Below are positions 33,094 through 42,076 of a stretch of 64,000 bases of DNA, piece by piece (within the stretch, counting starts at the first letter, position 1; each line of letters opens with the position of its first letter). Below the pieces are notes generated by a model. That model ran no database searches, had not been told where the DNA came from, and was given only the letters and a program-made list of their open reading frames with translations. Both the position numbers and the translations under genes were made by a program. The DNA is taken from the NCBI GenBank assembly GCA_934101115.1, contig CAKOPW010000001.1, forward strand, positions 1-64,000. The letters run 5' to 3'. Source of the stretch: an uncultured Bacilli bacterium (GTDB taxonomy: Bacteria > Bacillota_I > Bacilli_A > RF39 > UBA660).

Positions 33094-33344
33094 ATACTTA
33101 AAAAGCGTCTATATTTGCTTATTAAATTATTTAAGAATACATAATTTTCATTGCTGAAATTATTCTTATATGGTGCTAAATCAAAACTATTGGGATTCTT
33201 TAATACTTGTTTATAGTTACTTTTTATAAATGAATATACAAAATCTATTTCTTTATCAGTTGTTTTAAGATGATTTTTGTTGGCAAATTTAATAATGTCT
33301 TCTTTTCTTAAATTGATAATAAAATTTTCTATAATATTATTCAA
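33090..33344 (-). CDS. Small protein, DUF2624-like
   Basis: This 84-residue helical protein starts at ATG 33344 with GAGGAAA upstream. The order ...EDIIKFANKNHLKTTDKEIDFVYSFIK... followed by a short helical end resembles Bacillus YqfT (DUF2624): L-x-x-[YF]-A-x-x-[HN]-x-[LI]-x-[LT]-T. The function of that family is not known. Divergent from the class B PBP gene. Confidence 0.6.
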   Translation of the reverse strand: MNNIIENFIINLRKEDIIKFANKNHLKTTDKEIDFVYSFIKSNYKQVLKNPNSFDLAPYKNNFSNENYVFLNNLISKYRRFLSI

Positions 33345-33393
33345 AACATTTCCTCCTCGTTATATTTTATGTTTTAATGGTTAATATATTAAT

Positions 33394-35316
33394 ATGAAAA
33401 GTAAAATATATTTAATTAAAATTTTAATTGTTGTTATTAATATAATTGTTGTTTGGAGGTTATATGATATTTGTATTGTCAATCATGAGAAATATGAGTA
33501 TCTTTCATCAATAACAAATGAAAAAGTAATTGAATCTAACACTACTTTAAGAGGTAGGATTTTGGATAGTAAAGGAAATGTTTTAGTGGATAATAAAGGT
33601 ATAAAAGTTTTATATTATACTAAAATACCTGAATTAAAAACTATTGATGAAATTAAAATTGCTGAAAGTCTTGCTAAAGTAATTAATTTAAATGACTTTA
33701 AAGTAACAGATTTACAGATAAATGAATATATTTATAAGAAATATAAAACGGATATTGATAAAAGAATTAATAAGGAAAAATTGAAAAAATATAATGAAAG
33801 AAAGTTAAATGAAAACGATTATTTAAATTATAAATATAGTCTAATAACAGAAGAAGAAAGAGTAGGTGTTTCTAATTTAGAGGTATATATCTATAACCTT
33901 ATGAATAGTGGGTATAGTTATCAAGATAAAGTTATTAAAAAGAATTTAACGGATGAAGAATTTACTATGATAAATGAGATGAATTTAAGCGGAATACGTG
34001 TGGATATCGATTATGTTCGAATATATAAATATGATACGTCTTTAAATCAAATATTCGGGTCTATTGGACCAATTACTAAAGAAAATAAAGATGAATATTT
34101 AAGTAATGGATATAAACTTAATTCGATTGTAGGTGTTTCTTTTCTAGAGAAAACTTATGAAAAGTATTTGAAAGGAAGTCCACGCAAATACAAAATAAAA
34201 AGTGATAATACATTAGAACTTGTTGATGAAGGCAAAAAAGGAAATGATTTAGTTTTAACTATTGATATCGATAAACAAATTAAAATTGATAATTTATTAA
34301 AAGAAGAAATAATTAATGCTAAAAAGTCTCCTAATACTAAGTATTATAATGGTTCTAATATTGTTGTAAGTGATCCGACTAATGGACATATAGTTGCTAT
34401 GTCAAGCTATGAGTATAATAATGGAACTTTAAATTATAATACAATCGGGATTTTAAAGAATTCATATACGGTTGGTTCCGTCGTTAAAGCTGCAAGTATG
34501 AGTACGCTTTATAAATATAATGCAATACCTGGAGAAAAGGTGAGGGATAGTTGTGTTAAGCTTTTCAGTCAAAATGAAAAGTGTTCATGGAAAAGTTTAG
34601 GCATAATTAATGATGTTGATGCACTAGCTTTTTCTTCTAATTATTATCAATTTTTAGGAGCAATAAAACTATCGGGAATGGAATACAAATACAATATGAA
34701 ATTTAATCCTACTGAAGATGATTTCAATAAATATCGTGATTATTTTAAAACTTTAGGATTAGGTAGCAAAACAATGATAGATATCGATGGAGAAGACATT
34801 GGAATAGTTGGAAATATGATAAGTGGAGATTTGCTTTTAAACTTAACTATTGGACAATACGATACTTATACAACCTTGATGCTAAATAATTATATTGCAA
34901 CTATAGCAAATGGAAAGTATCGTTATAAACTCAAAATTGCTGATAGCATCGTAGATGAGTCCTCTAATAAACAAAATATCAATAAGGATGAGATTCTTAA
35001 TAACTATGAAATAAGTGCTGAAAATTATGAAAAGATCAAAGCAGGCTTAAGAAAAGTTGTTACAAATGGAACCGCTGCTTATTATATGGATAAAAAATAT
35101 AATGCAAGTGGAAAAACCGGAACAAGTGAAACGTTTTATGGTGGAGTAAATACATATACAAAATCATTTATAGCTTACTTTCCAAGTGATGATCCGAAAT
35201 ATGCTTTAACCATTATTTCACCGAATATTTCATATAAAAATAGTACAAGTAATTATAAATATCCAATAAATAGTAAACTATCTAGAAAAATTGCTAATAT
35301 TTTGTTTGAAAATTAA
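33394..35316 (+). CDS. Class B penicillin-binding protein (transpeptidase)
   Basis: This is a 640-residue, membrane-anchored peptidoglycan transpeptidase of the FtsI/PBP2B/SpoVD group. It has an N-terminal transmembrane segment (about 6-26), a pedestal domain with LRGRILDSKGNVL, and a C-terminal penicillin-binding domain with the SxxK serine in VGSVVKAASM, an SSN motif (SFSSNYY region) and SGKTGTSET. The middle is unusually Lys/Asn/Tyr-rich. No clear PASTA domain. Which division or elongation role it has cannot be told from context. The rpmG promoter overlaps its 3' end. Confidence 0.92.
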   Translation: MKSKIYLIKILIVVINIIVVWRLYDICIVNHEKYEYLSSITNEKVIESNTTLRGRILDSKGNVLVDNKGIKVLYYTKIPELKTIDEIKIAESLAKVINLNDFKVTDLQINEYIYKKYKTDIDKRINKEKLKKYNERKLNENDYLNYKYSLITEEERVGVSNLEVYIYNLMNSGYSYQDKVIKKNLTDEEFTMINEMNLSGIRVDIDYVRIYKYDTSLNQIFGSIGPITKENKDEYLSNGYKLNSIVGVSFLEKTYEKYLKGSPRKYKIKSDNTLELVDEGKKGNDLVLTIDIDKQIKIDNLLKEEIINAKKSPNTKYYNGSNIVVSDPTNGHIVAMSSYEYNNGTLNYNTIGILKNSYTVGSVVKAASMSTLYKYNAIPGEKVRDSCVKLFSQNEKCSWKSLGIINDVDALAFSSNYYQFLGAIKLSGMEYKYNMKFNPTEDDFNKYRDYFKTLGLGSKTMIDIDGEDIGIVGNMISGDLLLNLTIGQYDTYTTLMLNNYIATIANGKYRYKLKIADSIVDESSNKQNINKDEILNNYEISAENYEKIKAGLRKVVTNGTAAYYMDKKYNASGKTGTSETFYGGVNTYTKSFIAYFPSDDPKYALTIISPNISYKNSTSNYKYPINSKLSRKIANILFEN

Positions 35317-35334
35317 CTATATATATGCTAAAAT
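35306..35334 (+). promoter_or_regulatory. Promoter of rpmG
   Basis: TTGAAA (35306-35311), 17 bp and TAAAAT (35329-35334) with an upstream TG (extended -10). It overlaps the last codons of the PBP gene. Confidence 0.75.
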
Positions 35335-35369
35335 ACTTATAGTTTACAAGTGAGGAGGCTAGATTTTTT

Positions 35370-35549
35370 ATGGCAAAAGGAAAAACAGATGCTAGAATAA
35401 TGGTTGGATTAAAGTGTACTAAATGTGGTTATATGATTAGACATACTGAAAAAAACACAAAAAATACTACTGAAAAAATAGAATTAAGAAAATATTGTCC
35501 AAAATGTAAATCAGTACAAGTATTTAAAGAAGCAAAAATTGGTAAATAA
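35370..35549 (+). CDS. rpmG: 50S ribosomal protein L33
   Basis: This 59-residue protein of the large subunit has GAGGAGG before the ATG. It is of the zinc-binding kind: CTKC near residue 16 and CPKC near residue 46 (KYCPKCKS). The sequence IELRKYCPKC fits L33 well. It has an N-terminal extension of about 8-10 residues relative to standard 49-residue L33. It is transcribed from its own promoter and lies upstream of efp. Confidence 0.93.
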   Translation: MAKGKTDARIMVGLKCTKCGYMIRHTEKNTKNTTEKIELRKYCPKCKSVQVFKEAKIGK

Positions 35550-35653
35550 AAATATTTCAAATAAATTTTGTTTATTATTAAATTATGCAATAATGTATAT
35601 TAATTAAATAGAAAAAGTTTTAAGAAGAAAAAAATATTAAAAGGAGGATTTTC

Positions 35654-36214
35654 ATGAACATTAACATTAACGATATTAAAAACGGAATGACAATTATAAT
35701 TGATGGAAAATTATGTTTAATTGAAGAATTCCAACATGTTAAACCTGGTAAGGGTTCAGCATTCATGAAGATGAAATTAAGAAACTTAAGAACTGGTGCT
35801 TTAGTTGAAGATACTTATAATACTAATATTAAGATTGAAAGAGCTAGAGTAGATAGACTTCCTATGCAATATTTATATTCAATGGGAGATAATTATGTTT
35901 TCATGAATAATGAAACTTATGAGCAATTAGAAATTCCTGCTGAAAAGTTAAAAGATCAAATCAAATTCTTAAAAGAAGGTCTTGAAATAACTATTACAAT
36001 GTATGAAGGTGAAATTCTTGGAATTACTTTACCTGAAAAAATCGAATTTGAAATAGTTGAAACTAGTGAAGCAGTAAAAGGAAATACAACAAATAACGCT
36101 CAAAAAGATGCTAAAATCGAAACAGGATATGTTGTTAAAGTTCCATTATTTATTAATCAAGGAGAAAAGATACTTATCTCTACTGCTGATGGTAAGTATG
36201 CTGGAAGAGCTTAG
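35654..36214 (+). CDS. efp: Elongation factor P
   Basis: EF-P rescues ribosomes stalled at polyproline. The 186-residue protein, normal length, has three beta-barrel domains. The loop KPGKGSAF places Lys33 at the tip that is 5-aminopentanolylated in Bacillus. The C-terminal domain keeps ETGYVVKVPLFINQGEKILI and ends in YAGRA. AAAGGAGG precedes the ATG. Confidence 0.97.
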   Translation: MNININDIKNGMTIIIDGKLCLIEEFQHVKPGKGSAFMKMKLRNLRTGALVEDTYNTNIKIERARVDRLPMQYLYSMGDNYVFMNNETYEQLEIPAEKLKDQIKFLKEGLEITITMYEGEILGITLPEKIEFEIVETSEAVKGNTTNNAQKDAKIETGYVVKVPLFINQGEKILISTADGKYAGRA

Positions 36215-36230
36215 TAATAGCTCTTTTTTT
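36205..36230 (+). terminator. Terminator after efp
   Basis: The stem AAGAGCT/AGCTCTT spans the stop codon and is followed by T7-8. Confidence 0.9.
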
Positions 36231-36262
36231 TATGAAATAATTGCTAAAGTATGTGTAAAGTA

Positions 36263-36292
36263 TTGACACATTATTAAAAATTTTGTTATGAT
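36263..36292 (+). promoter_or_regulatory. Strong promoter of the HTH gene
   Basis: A consensus TTGACA (36263-36268), 18-bp spacer and TATGAT (36287-36292) with TG one base upstream (extended -10). This is the best promoter match noticed in the window. Confidence 0.8.
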
Positions 36293-36324
36293 TGATATGT
36301 AAAATAGAGAAGGGACTTGACGTA

Positions 36325-37095
36325 ATGAAAGAGTTAAATAGATTATTAAGTGAGTTGGGTATATCAAAAGTTAGACTAGCAAAATATCTTGGAGTTTCAA
36401 GACAAATGGTTTATAACTATTTAGAGTTTGAAAGTTTAAATAAATGGCCAAAAGAAAAAAAGATTTTATTATTAAAATTATTAGATATTGAAGATGGTGA
36501 TGATGACACTATCGCAAAAATTAAAGTTAATACAGAATATTTGCTTGCAGTAGAGGATAGACTTAATGATGGTGTAAAGGAAAATCATGATAATGAGTTC
36601 TTGGATCTTAAAGGATTAAAAAAAGAAGAGCAAGCTTTAGTAAGCGATATCACATTCTTGATTAAAGAAAAATTAACTGATGATAATCATGAAGAAAATT
36701 TCTATGCTTTACAATATGTATATCACATGTTACAAAGTATGGACAATATTCCGGAAATTAAATATTTGTTAGCATATCTATCTAAATCTACTGGTTTTAC
36801 ATCACCTAATGTGTTTAAATTTAATGAGGATAAACAATTTATATTTGAAGGTATAATTCATTCTGCGTTCTCTTTATATAGCAGTGGGGGAGCTAGTAAG
36901 ACAAAAGTTATAGAATCTCGTAATAGATTCATTGAAGATCTTGAAGAGAAAAAGGAAGAAGTTCTTACACGTACACAACAATTATATACTGTTAGAGTTC
37001 AAGCTTTAAGAGAACTTGGATATAATGCAATTAATCCAGATAATGCTGCTGAAGTTTTTGAAAAAATTGCAGAGATTCAATCAAGAAAAGTATAA
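36325..37095 (+). CDS. HTH-domain protein, possible transcription regulator
   Basis: This 256-residue protein begins with a helix-turn-helix of XRE type (about 8-32: LGISKVRLAKYLGVSRQMVYNYLE), with SRQMVYNY as the recognition helix. The remaining about 200 residues are helical and not recognised; they may bind a ligand or dimerise. ATG 36325 is chosen for GAAGGGA upstream; the upstream ATG at 36292 overlaps the -10 box. It is a single gene with its own strong promoter and terminator. A target cannot be inferred. Confidence 0.75.
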   Translation: MKELNRLLSELGISKVRLAKYLGVSRQMVYNYLEFESLNKWPKEKKILLLKLLDIEDGDDDTIAKIKVNTEYLLAVEDRLNDGVKENHDNEFLDLKGLKKEEQALVSDITFLIKEKLTDDNHEENFYALQYVYHMLQSMDNIPEIKYLLAYLSKSTGFTSPNVFKFNEDKQFIFEGIIHSAFSLYSSGGASKTKVIESRNRFIEDLEEKKEEVLTRTQQLYTVRVQALRELGYNAINPDNAAEVFEKIAEIQSRKV

Positions 37096-37113
37096 AACTA
37101 CTTTTCTTTTTAT
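37083..37113 (+). terminator. Terminator after the HTH gene
   Basis: The 10-bp stem AAGAAAAGTA/TACTTTTCTT, 6-nt loop, then a T-rich tail. The stop codon is inside the hairpin. Confidence 0.85.
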
Positions 37114-37450
37114 TTTGCTCTACTTCCCCTACCTACTTTGTTTTTAAATAGAGAAGAGTGCTTTTTATTATTTATTGTAGTAATGAATTACATTTAGAGA
37201 AATACTAAGAATGTAAAAATAGAGGGTGTTATTAATGATATTTTTCATGGTATAAATAATAATAAAATATATTTATATTAGCAAGGTTAATAACTAACAA
37301 CCTTTTATTTAAAAATATACAAGTTAACATAATATATATTATATGAAGTTGTGGATTCTTGAAATTATTCTTTATAGTTATCCATATTTAATTATTAATT
37401 CTAAACTAATTATATATAATATTGTTTGTTATTATTAAAAATATATACAA
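37114..37450. other. Gene-free AT-rich stretch
   Basis: No open frame of useful length, RNA gene or repeat is recognised here. A modest hairpin AAGGTT/AACCTT (about 37284-37306) followed by TTATTT could be a stray terminator. The region is extremely AT-rich with long runs of alternating A and T. Confidence 0.5.
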
Positions 37451-37479
37451 AAAGCCATATAGTTAATTCTATATAGCTT
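37448..37479 (-). terminator. Terminator for the minus-strand small membrane gene
   Basis: Read on the minus strand, AAGCTATATAG/CTATATGGCTT (one G-T pair) with a 6-nt loop is followed by a short T-run. Confidence 0.72.
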
Positions 37480-37516
37480 AAATCATTATATATTTGTAAA
37501 TTAAAAATGTTTTAAA

Positions 37517-37893
37517 TTATTTTTCACATAATATTTTTTCTGTAACATCATATTCATTATCATATTTGCAAACGCTGTATTCATTATCATAAGATTTACA
37601 ATCATATGCATAAGAACATTTATTATCAAGTTCATCATTTATATAATAATCTATTTCATCAACTACTCCACTTATAAAATACATTATAATAGGGAAGAGG
37701 AAGATAAAAATTACTAGGAATATCATTTTAAGTGTTGATATTACAATCCTGCTATAGCAAGTCCGCTACCGCCCTCCTCTACTCTTTTTGCTTGAATTAA
37801 ACCGATTATTGATAACACTAAGCCTGCAATACTTGAAACAAATGATAATACAAACCCTACTATACAAATGCTATTAGTTCTCTTCTTTTCCAT
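37517..37893 (-). pseudogene. Small DUF4190-like membrane protein gene with a frameshift
   Basis: ATG 37893 follows AAGGATG. The first frame encodes 50 residues (MEKKRTNSICIVGFVLSF..., ending EEGGSGLAIAGL) and stops at 37741. Shifting frame by -1 at GGA (37747-37749) gives GLAIAG-IVISTLKMIFLVIF and continues to 37517 with a second membrane helix and an acidic, Cys-containing tail. The joined protein (about 125 residues) has the layout of DUF4190 proteins, in which GLAIAGI leads directly into the second helix. Loss of one A explains it; a sequencing error cannot be excluded. Confidence 0.7.
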
Positions 37894-37948
37894 AAACTCA
37901 CATCCTTTATAATATTATACTAAATATTCAAACAATATAAAACAATTA

Positions 37949-38689
37949 TTATATTCCAATTATAATTGAGATAACTATATAAATTAAGGATAATAAAATG
38001 CCGTAAATAAAATATCTATGTTTATCAAACTTTAAAGATTCTTTATATATAGAATTTATGCTTAAAGTAATCATTATACCAGCAGTAAATATTAAAATAA
38101 CTGCGATCATTATATCGTTAATATATTTATATAGAAATATGTATGCAAGTATTGCACCTAATGGTTCAGCTAAGCATGATAAAAATGTAGAAGAAAATGC
38201 CTTTTTAAAAGATTTTGTTCCTAAATATATTGGTAAAGCTATACATATTCCTTCTGGTATATTATGAAACATAATAGCTAAACTCAATTTTATTCCAATT
38301 TTTAAATTTGTTACACCTGAAAGAAAAGTAACAATTCCTTCAGGAAAATTGTGAACCATTAAAGCTATTAATGATAATATTCCTAATTTTAAAAGACTCT
38401 TCTCCCCTTCCATCTTTTTATCTAAAATATTTATTATTAAATATCCTGCTAAAAACGAAACAATAATTATGATTAAAGCTTTCAAAATAGAAAAACTATT
38501 TAAAATTGTAATGATTGAGTTTGGTAAAAGGTCAATTACTGATATTAAAATCATTACAGTGCCTGAAAACGCTAAAATAAGGCTTATATTAGATTTTTTA
38601 CCAATGTTAGGTATAAATACTAATAAAGAACCTAAAAGCGTCCCAAACGAAGCTAAAAACGATAATAAAATAGGTATTAATATTTTCAT
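37949..38689 (-). CDS. ZIP-family divalent metal transporter
   Basis: This 246-residue membrane protein has about eight helices. Helices 4 and 5 hold the metal-binding motifs MVHNFPEG and MFHNIPEG that define ZIP (ZupT-like) transporters, which bring in zinc, iron or manganese. Length is normal for ZupT. The ATG at 38689 has only a weak ribosome-binding site. It is a single gene transcribed from the 38.7-kb region on the minus strand, divergent from the 27-residue peptide gene. Confidence 0.92.
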   Translation of the reverse strand: MKILIPILLSFLASFGTLLGSLLVFIPNIGKKSNISLILAFSGTVMILISVIDLLPNSIITILNSFSILKALIIIIVSFLAGYLIINILDKKMEGEKSLLKLGILSLIALMVHNFPEGIVTFLSGVTNLKIGIKLSLAIMFHNIPEGICIALPIYLGTKSFKKAFSSTFLSCLAEPLGAILAYIFLYKYINDIMIAVILIFTAGIMITLSINSIYKESLKFDKHRYFIYGILLSLIYIVISIIIGI

Positions 38690-38791
38690 ATTATATATCT
38701 ATTAATAAAAGATAAATTTATTCTTAAAATATTAGATTTTTATTATAATTAGAAATATCCTGTACATAATAATTGTAGGAGGTAAGATTTT

Positions 38792-38875
38792 ATGAAAACT
38801 AAAAAGACAAATAGAACTTCTAAATGTAAGAGATCTAATAAATGTCATAGAGATTCTGAAACTTCAGAAGAATAA
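38792..38875 (+). CDS. Very small basic, Cys-containing peptide
   Basis: ATG 38792 sits 8 nt after a perfect AGGAGG and is followed by 27 codons, two stop codons in a row and a strong terminator. The peptide is Lys/Arg/Ser/Thr-rich, with two Cys spaced KCKRSNKC and an acidic SETSEE end. A TATAAT lies at 38744-38749. The complete promoter, ribosome-binding site and terminator argue that it is a real unit. Function unknown. Confidence 0.65.
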   Translation: MKTKKTNRTSKCKRSNKCHRDSETSEE

Positions 38876-38876
38876 T

Positions 38877-38912
38877 AAAAGAACGTTGATGATTAATTCA
38901 ACGTTCTTTTTA
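38877..38912 (+). terminator. Terminator after the 27-residue peptide gene
   Basis: The stem AAAGAACGTTGA/TCAACGTTCTTT with an 8-nt loop is followed by a T-rich tail. Its core (CGTTGA/TCAACG) recurs in the terminator at 46472-46504. Confidence 0.88.
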
Positions 38913-38923
38913 TGTTTGGCTTA

Positions 38924-39076
38924 TCAAATTGGGCTGCTACTATCTAATAACTTTTTAATCTCCGTATTATCTTGAGTTAGTATTGAATCTAATTGGTTTC
39001 TTAAATATTTTACTGCAACAATTAAATTATTGCAGAATTCTTCTGAAGTTGTATTTAAGAATTCGGCTTCTTTTAT
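38924..39076 (-). pseudogene. Duplicated C-terminal remnant of the following helical-family gene
   Basis: Directly after the stop codon of the gene at 39077, in the same frame, 50 more codons are open to TGA at 38924. They encode EAEFLN..SEEFCNNLIVAVKYLRNQL..., clearly homologous to the last about 50 residues of the gene itself (EAEFLN..IEELCKNIVEAVEYLRNKL). This is a partial tandem duplication, no longer translated unless the TAA is read through. Confidence 0.8.
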
Positions 39077-41005
39077 TTAAATGGGATTTTTCATTAAAAG
39101 TTTTAAGGTTTCTTGATTAATTGATAATTTACTATTCAATTTATTTCTTAAGTACTCTACTGCTTCAACTATGTTTTTGCATAATTCCTCTATACTCATA
39201 TTTAAAAATTCTGCTTCTTCATCTAAACTATATTCACATTTACTATTTAGATCAAATTCTGTTAATAAGAAGTATTCATATTTTTTTGGCAATTTGCTGT
39301 TTATAATCAATTCTCTAGTTAAAATGTTTGATTCTTTAAGTAATTTTATGTAAGCATTTACAGCATCCTTAATGTCAATTAATGTTTGTCCGTTTTTACT
39401 TGTTTCTACACTTAAATTGGCTGTTTCATTGTTTATATTTTCTTGAGAAGCAAATTGGTTCGTGTCTGTTACTGTTTCGTCTTGATTCTCTACTTCTTCT
39501 AAGACATTAATATTACTCTCACTTACAGTTTGACTTTCTTGCTTAGGTTCGTGAGAAAAAACTGTTGGTTGCTCATTTGTTGAAACGACTTCTTTGTCAG
39601 GAACGTCACTACCATTGTTTTTAAATATTGCGATTGCTGCATTAACAAAATAATTACGAGCTGTTTTATCCGCTTGTCTTAATATTGGTTTTTTTATATA
39701 AAATATACGTTTTCCATTTTTTTCAACTACATTTATATAATTATCAAAATGCACTTTTCCTCGAGCTGTTAGGTTATTATATAAATTTTCTAAATCTTCT
39801 TCACTATAACCACGATCTTTATAATATTCATTTAGAGTTTTATACTCACTGATAGGTACATATTTTCTTTTGTCTCTTTCATTAACTGTTGGTTTAATAT
39901 TTTTCTTTTCGTCACTTTTTTTCATATTACTTTTTCTTCCTTGCTTCATTAAAGTTTCTATTTTTGCGTTTTCACTCTTTATTAATTGAAATATGGCAGT
40001 TTTTTCTTCTTCACTTAAGTCTTGGTTATATCTTTCATTGAAATTTTCATCAAATTCACGTTTTATTAATTCTTGCTCAGTTAAACTTAAACTTTTAAAC
40101 GCTTCTAGAAATTCGTTAATTGTGTAACCTTTTTCTTTATAAAATTTTATTATATTAAATTTTTTTCTTGGTAACTTGGCATTCTCTTGCTCATTCTTAT
40201 CTTTTGGTTTATCTTCTTTCGGTTTCACGGTTACAACTTCATCTTTTATTAGTTTTTCAATGACACTATTGGGTCCAGATATTACGCTTAGAATAATTTC
40301 TGCGTCTGTTTTAGATACTGGAATTGATGGTGATTTTACTTTGTCGAAATTTTGACCATAGTATTTTCGTAATACTGATTGAACACTTTTATCATAAGTT
40401 AAAAGTTCTTGAAATATGGCTTCCTTTCGATAATTATGTTTTTCTAAATGTGTTATTAACGCAGCAGGAATAGCTACGGCGTTTTGACTAGGATTGACTG
40501 TAAGATTCTTTTTTTGTTTCATAAAGCTGTCGAATTCACGTATTGCGAGCATTAATTTCTTATAAACATCATCTGTGTTAATGTTAAAAATTGTTGCAAA
40601 AGTTGATATATTTTGTTTTTTTCTATTAATTCCAAATCCGTATATGAAAATATCTTTATTTTCCGAAGTAAAACTAGTAAGTATATCATCTAATTCTGAT
40701 GATTTTAAATCGTATATCAAACAAAGTTTTTTGGCCATTAAATCTTTGCTATTACTAAAAAAACCAACTAAATTTTTACCCTTTTCTTTAAGTTTTTCAG
40801 CACAAAGTACGTCCATTTTTATTAAAAGTTCAGAAAGATTATATTTATAAACTTCGTTTCGTTTAATTGATCCTTTTACATTTATTCCATCAAAATCTTT
40901 TCCATATTTTTTCCTCATCATGTCAAAAACATAACTTTCTTCATATTTAACGATTAATCTAAAAGTTTCTTCATCAGTTTTAAAATCAACCCAAGCTTTT
41001 TCCAT
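39077..41005 (-). CDS. Large helical protein with sigma-region-4-like segments (family copy 1)
   Basis: This 642-residue protein is not recognised as a named family. Residues 1-160 are homologous to the start of the protein at 46487 (WVDFKTDEETF, DVLCAxKLKEK). About 95-160 and 570-630 look like sigma-70 region 4: a helix, IYGFGINRKK or LLTEFDLN, then an HTH-like stretch ending in AIREFDSF or AVEYLRNKL. The middle has an FYKEKGY segment (about 285-345) and one YKTLNEYYKDRGYSEEDLENLYNNL unit (about 388), which is repeated seven times in the large paralogue. The region about 460-560 is low-complexity and acidic/polar. Role unknown. Confidence 0.8.
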   Translation of the reverse strand: MEKAWVDFKTDEETFRLIVKYEESYVFDMMRKKYGKDFDGINVKGSIKRNEVYKYNLSELLIKMDVLCAEKLKEKGKNLVGFFSNSKDLMAKKLCLIYDLKSSELDDILTSFTSENKDIFIYGFGINRKKQNISTFATIFNINTDDVYKKLMLAIREFDSFMKQKKNLTVNPSQNAVAIPAALITHLEKHNYRKEAIFQELLTYDKSVQSVLRKYYGQNFDKVKSPSIPVSKTDAEIILSVISGPNSVIEKLIKDEVVTVKPKEDKPKDKNEQENAKLPRKKFNIIKFYKEKGYTINEFLEAFKSLSLTEQELIKREFDENFNERYNQDLSEEEKTAIFQLIKSENAKIETLMKQGRKSNMKKSDEKKNIKPTVNERDKRKYVPISEYKTLNEYYKDRGYSEEDLENLYNNLTARGKVHFDNYINVVEKNGKRIFYIKKPILRQADKTARNYFVNAAIAIFKNNGSDVPDKEVVSTNEQPTVFSHEPKQESQTVSESNINVLEEVENQDETVTDTNQFASQENINNETANLSVETSKNGQTLIDIKDAVNAYIKLLKESNILTRELIINSKLPKKYEYFLLTEFDLNSKCEYSLDEEAEFLNMSIEELCKNIVEAVEYLRNKLNSKLSINQETLKLLMKNPI

Positions 41006-41020
41006 AGTTCACCTCAATAG

Positions 41021-42076
41021 CTATTCGTACAATTTTTTACGATTTCTTGCTTTATTTTTATTATACTCTTTAATTGCATCTTTGAATAGCCTTGAATATA
41101 ATAAAATTTCCGTAACACCTTCAAAAGAGTATCTTGATAAAATACATGCAAATAATATATAGTGATTCTTTTCTTTTTTAGAATATATACAAGGTATGTT
41201 TCTTGAAGTTAATAAATTTTCTTCTCTTAGTTCTTCTACTTTTCTCATTTCATTTGTCAAGAATTCATAATACGTGTTATCTGTATTGATTATTTTTGTT
41301 TGGCTATTAACCTTTTTATTTAAACGATATAAATATAGCAACATAAAATTATCTAGTTGTTCTTTAATTTTATCCAATACTTCAAGGTCATAGTAAAATT
41401 TTTCATTTAAATCAAATGTTTGAGGATCAAAGTAATCAAATAAGTTAAAATCACTTGTTTCATCATTTATCATTTCTATAAATCTATTGAAAACTTCATC
41501 ACTAAATCCTAAATATTGTAAAAAGTTTTTTAAATTGCGAATTCTTGTATAGAATTCACATTTTAGAATTAAATTTGAGTTTGCGACTCTTGCTTTATTA
41601 GTTATTGCTAAACACTTGTTCCCCACTTTGTTAAGTGTATTTAAACTTTTTTCATCTAGTCTACATACCAATTCTTTTATCAATGTATTATTATAACCCA
41701 TTCCTAATAGAAGTTCAAAAATGTTAAAACGCTTTTTAGTTAATTCTCGTTCTTTTACTATGTGTAGGTTACATGCATTGTAAGCAATTTTGTTCATTAA
41801 TTTATCTATTTTAGCTTTGTCTTCCTCTGTTAATGATTCTATGCTTCTTTGAAGAAATTTTTTAGGAGTGTAGTATTTGTCTAATTGCGCTCTTTCTCCT
41901 TCTGTTAAAGCTTGAAGACCTTCGTCAACAAATATTGGAGGTACACCTCTAATTCCCAAGTAAATGTAAATATATTGATATGGGCATTCTGTAACATCTG
42001 TCTTATATTCAAAATTGGATTTATGTTTTAAGTTTATGCTAGCAAAAATACCATGTGGATTTGCGATTAAAAACAT
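41021..42076 (-). CDS. Helical protein, family-related (B half)
   Basis: This 351-residue helical protein is not recognised. It starts 10 nt inside the end of the preceding gene (42067) with no good ribosome-binding site, and ends 15 nt before the next family member. Segments such as FELLLGMGYNNTLIKELVCRL and FLQYLGFSDEVFNRFIEMI echo the Y-x3-G-[FY]-x5-[LF] unit of the neighbours. It may be the second half of a protein once continuous with the preceding gene, or a coupled partner. Confidence 0.72.
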   Translation of the reverse strand: MFLIANPHGIFASINLKHKSNFEYKTDVTECPYQYIYIYLGIRGVPPIFVDEGLQALTEGERAQLDKYYTPKKFLQRSIESLTEEDKAKIDKLMNKIAYNACNLHIVKERELTKKRFNIFELLLGMGYNNTLIKELVCRLDEKSLNTLNKVGNKCLAITNKARVANSNLILKCEFYTRIRNLKNFLQYLGFSDEVFNRFIEMINDETSDFNLFDYFDPQTFDLNEKFYYDLEVLDKIKEQLDNFMLLYLYRLNKKVNSQTKIINTDNTYYEFLTNEMRKVEELREENLLTSRNIPCIYSKKEKNHYILFACILSRYSFEGVTEILLYSRLFKDAIKEYNKNKARNRKKLYE

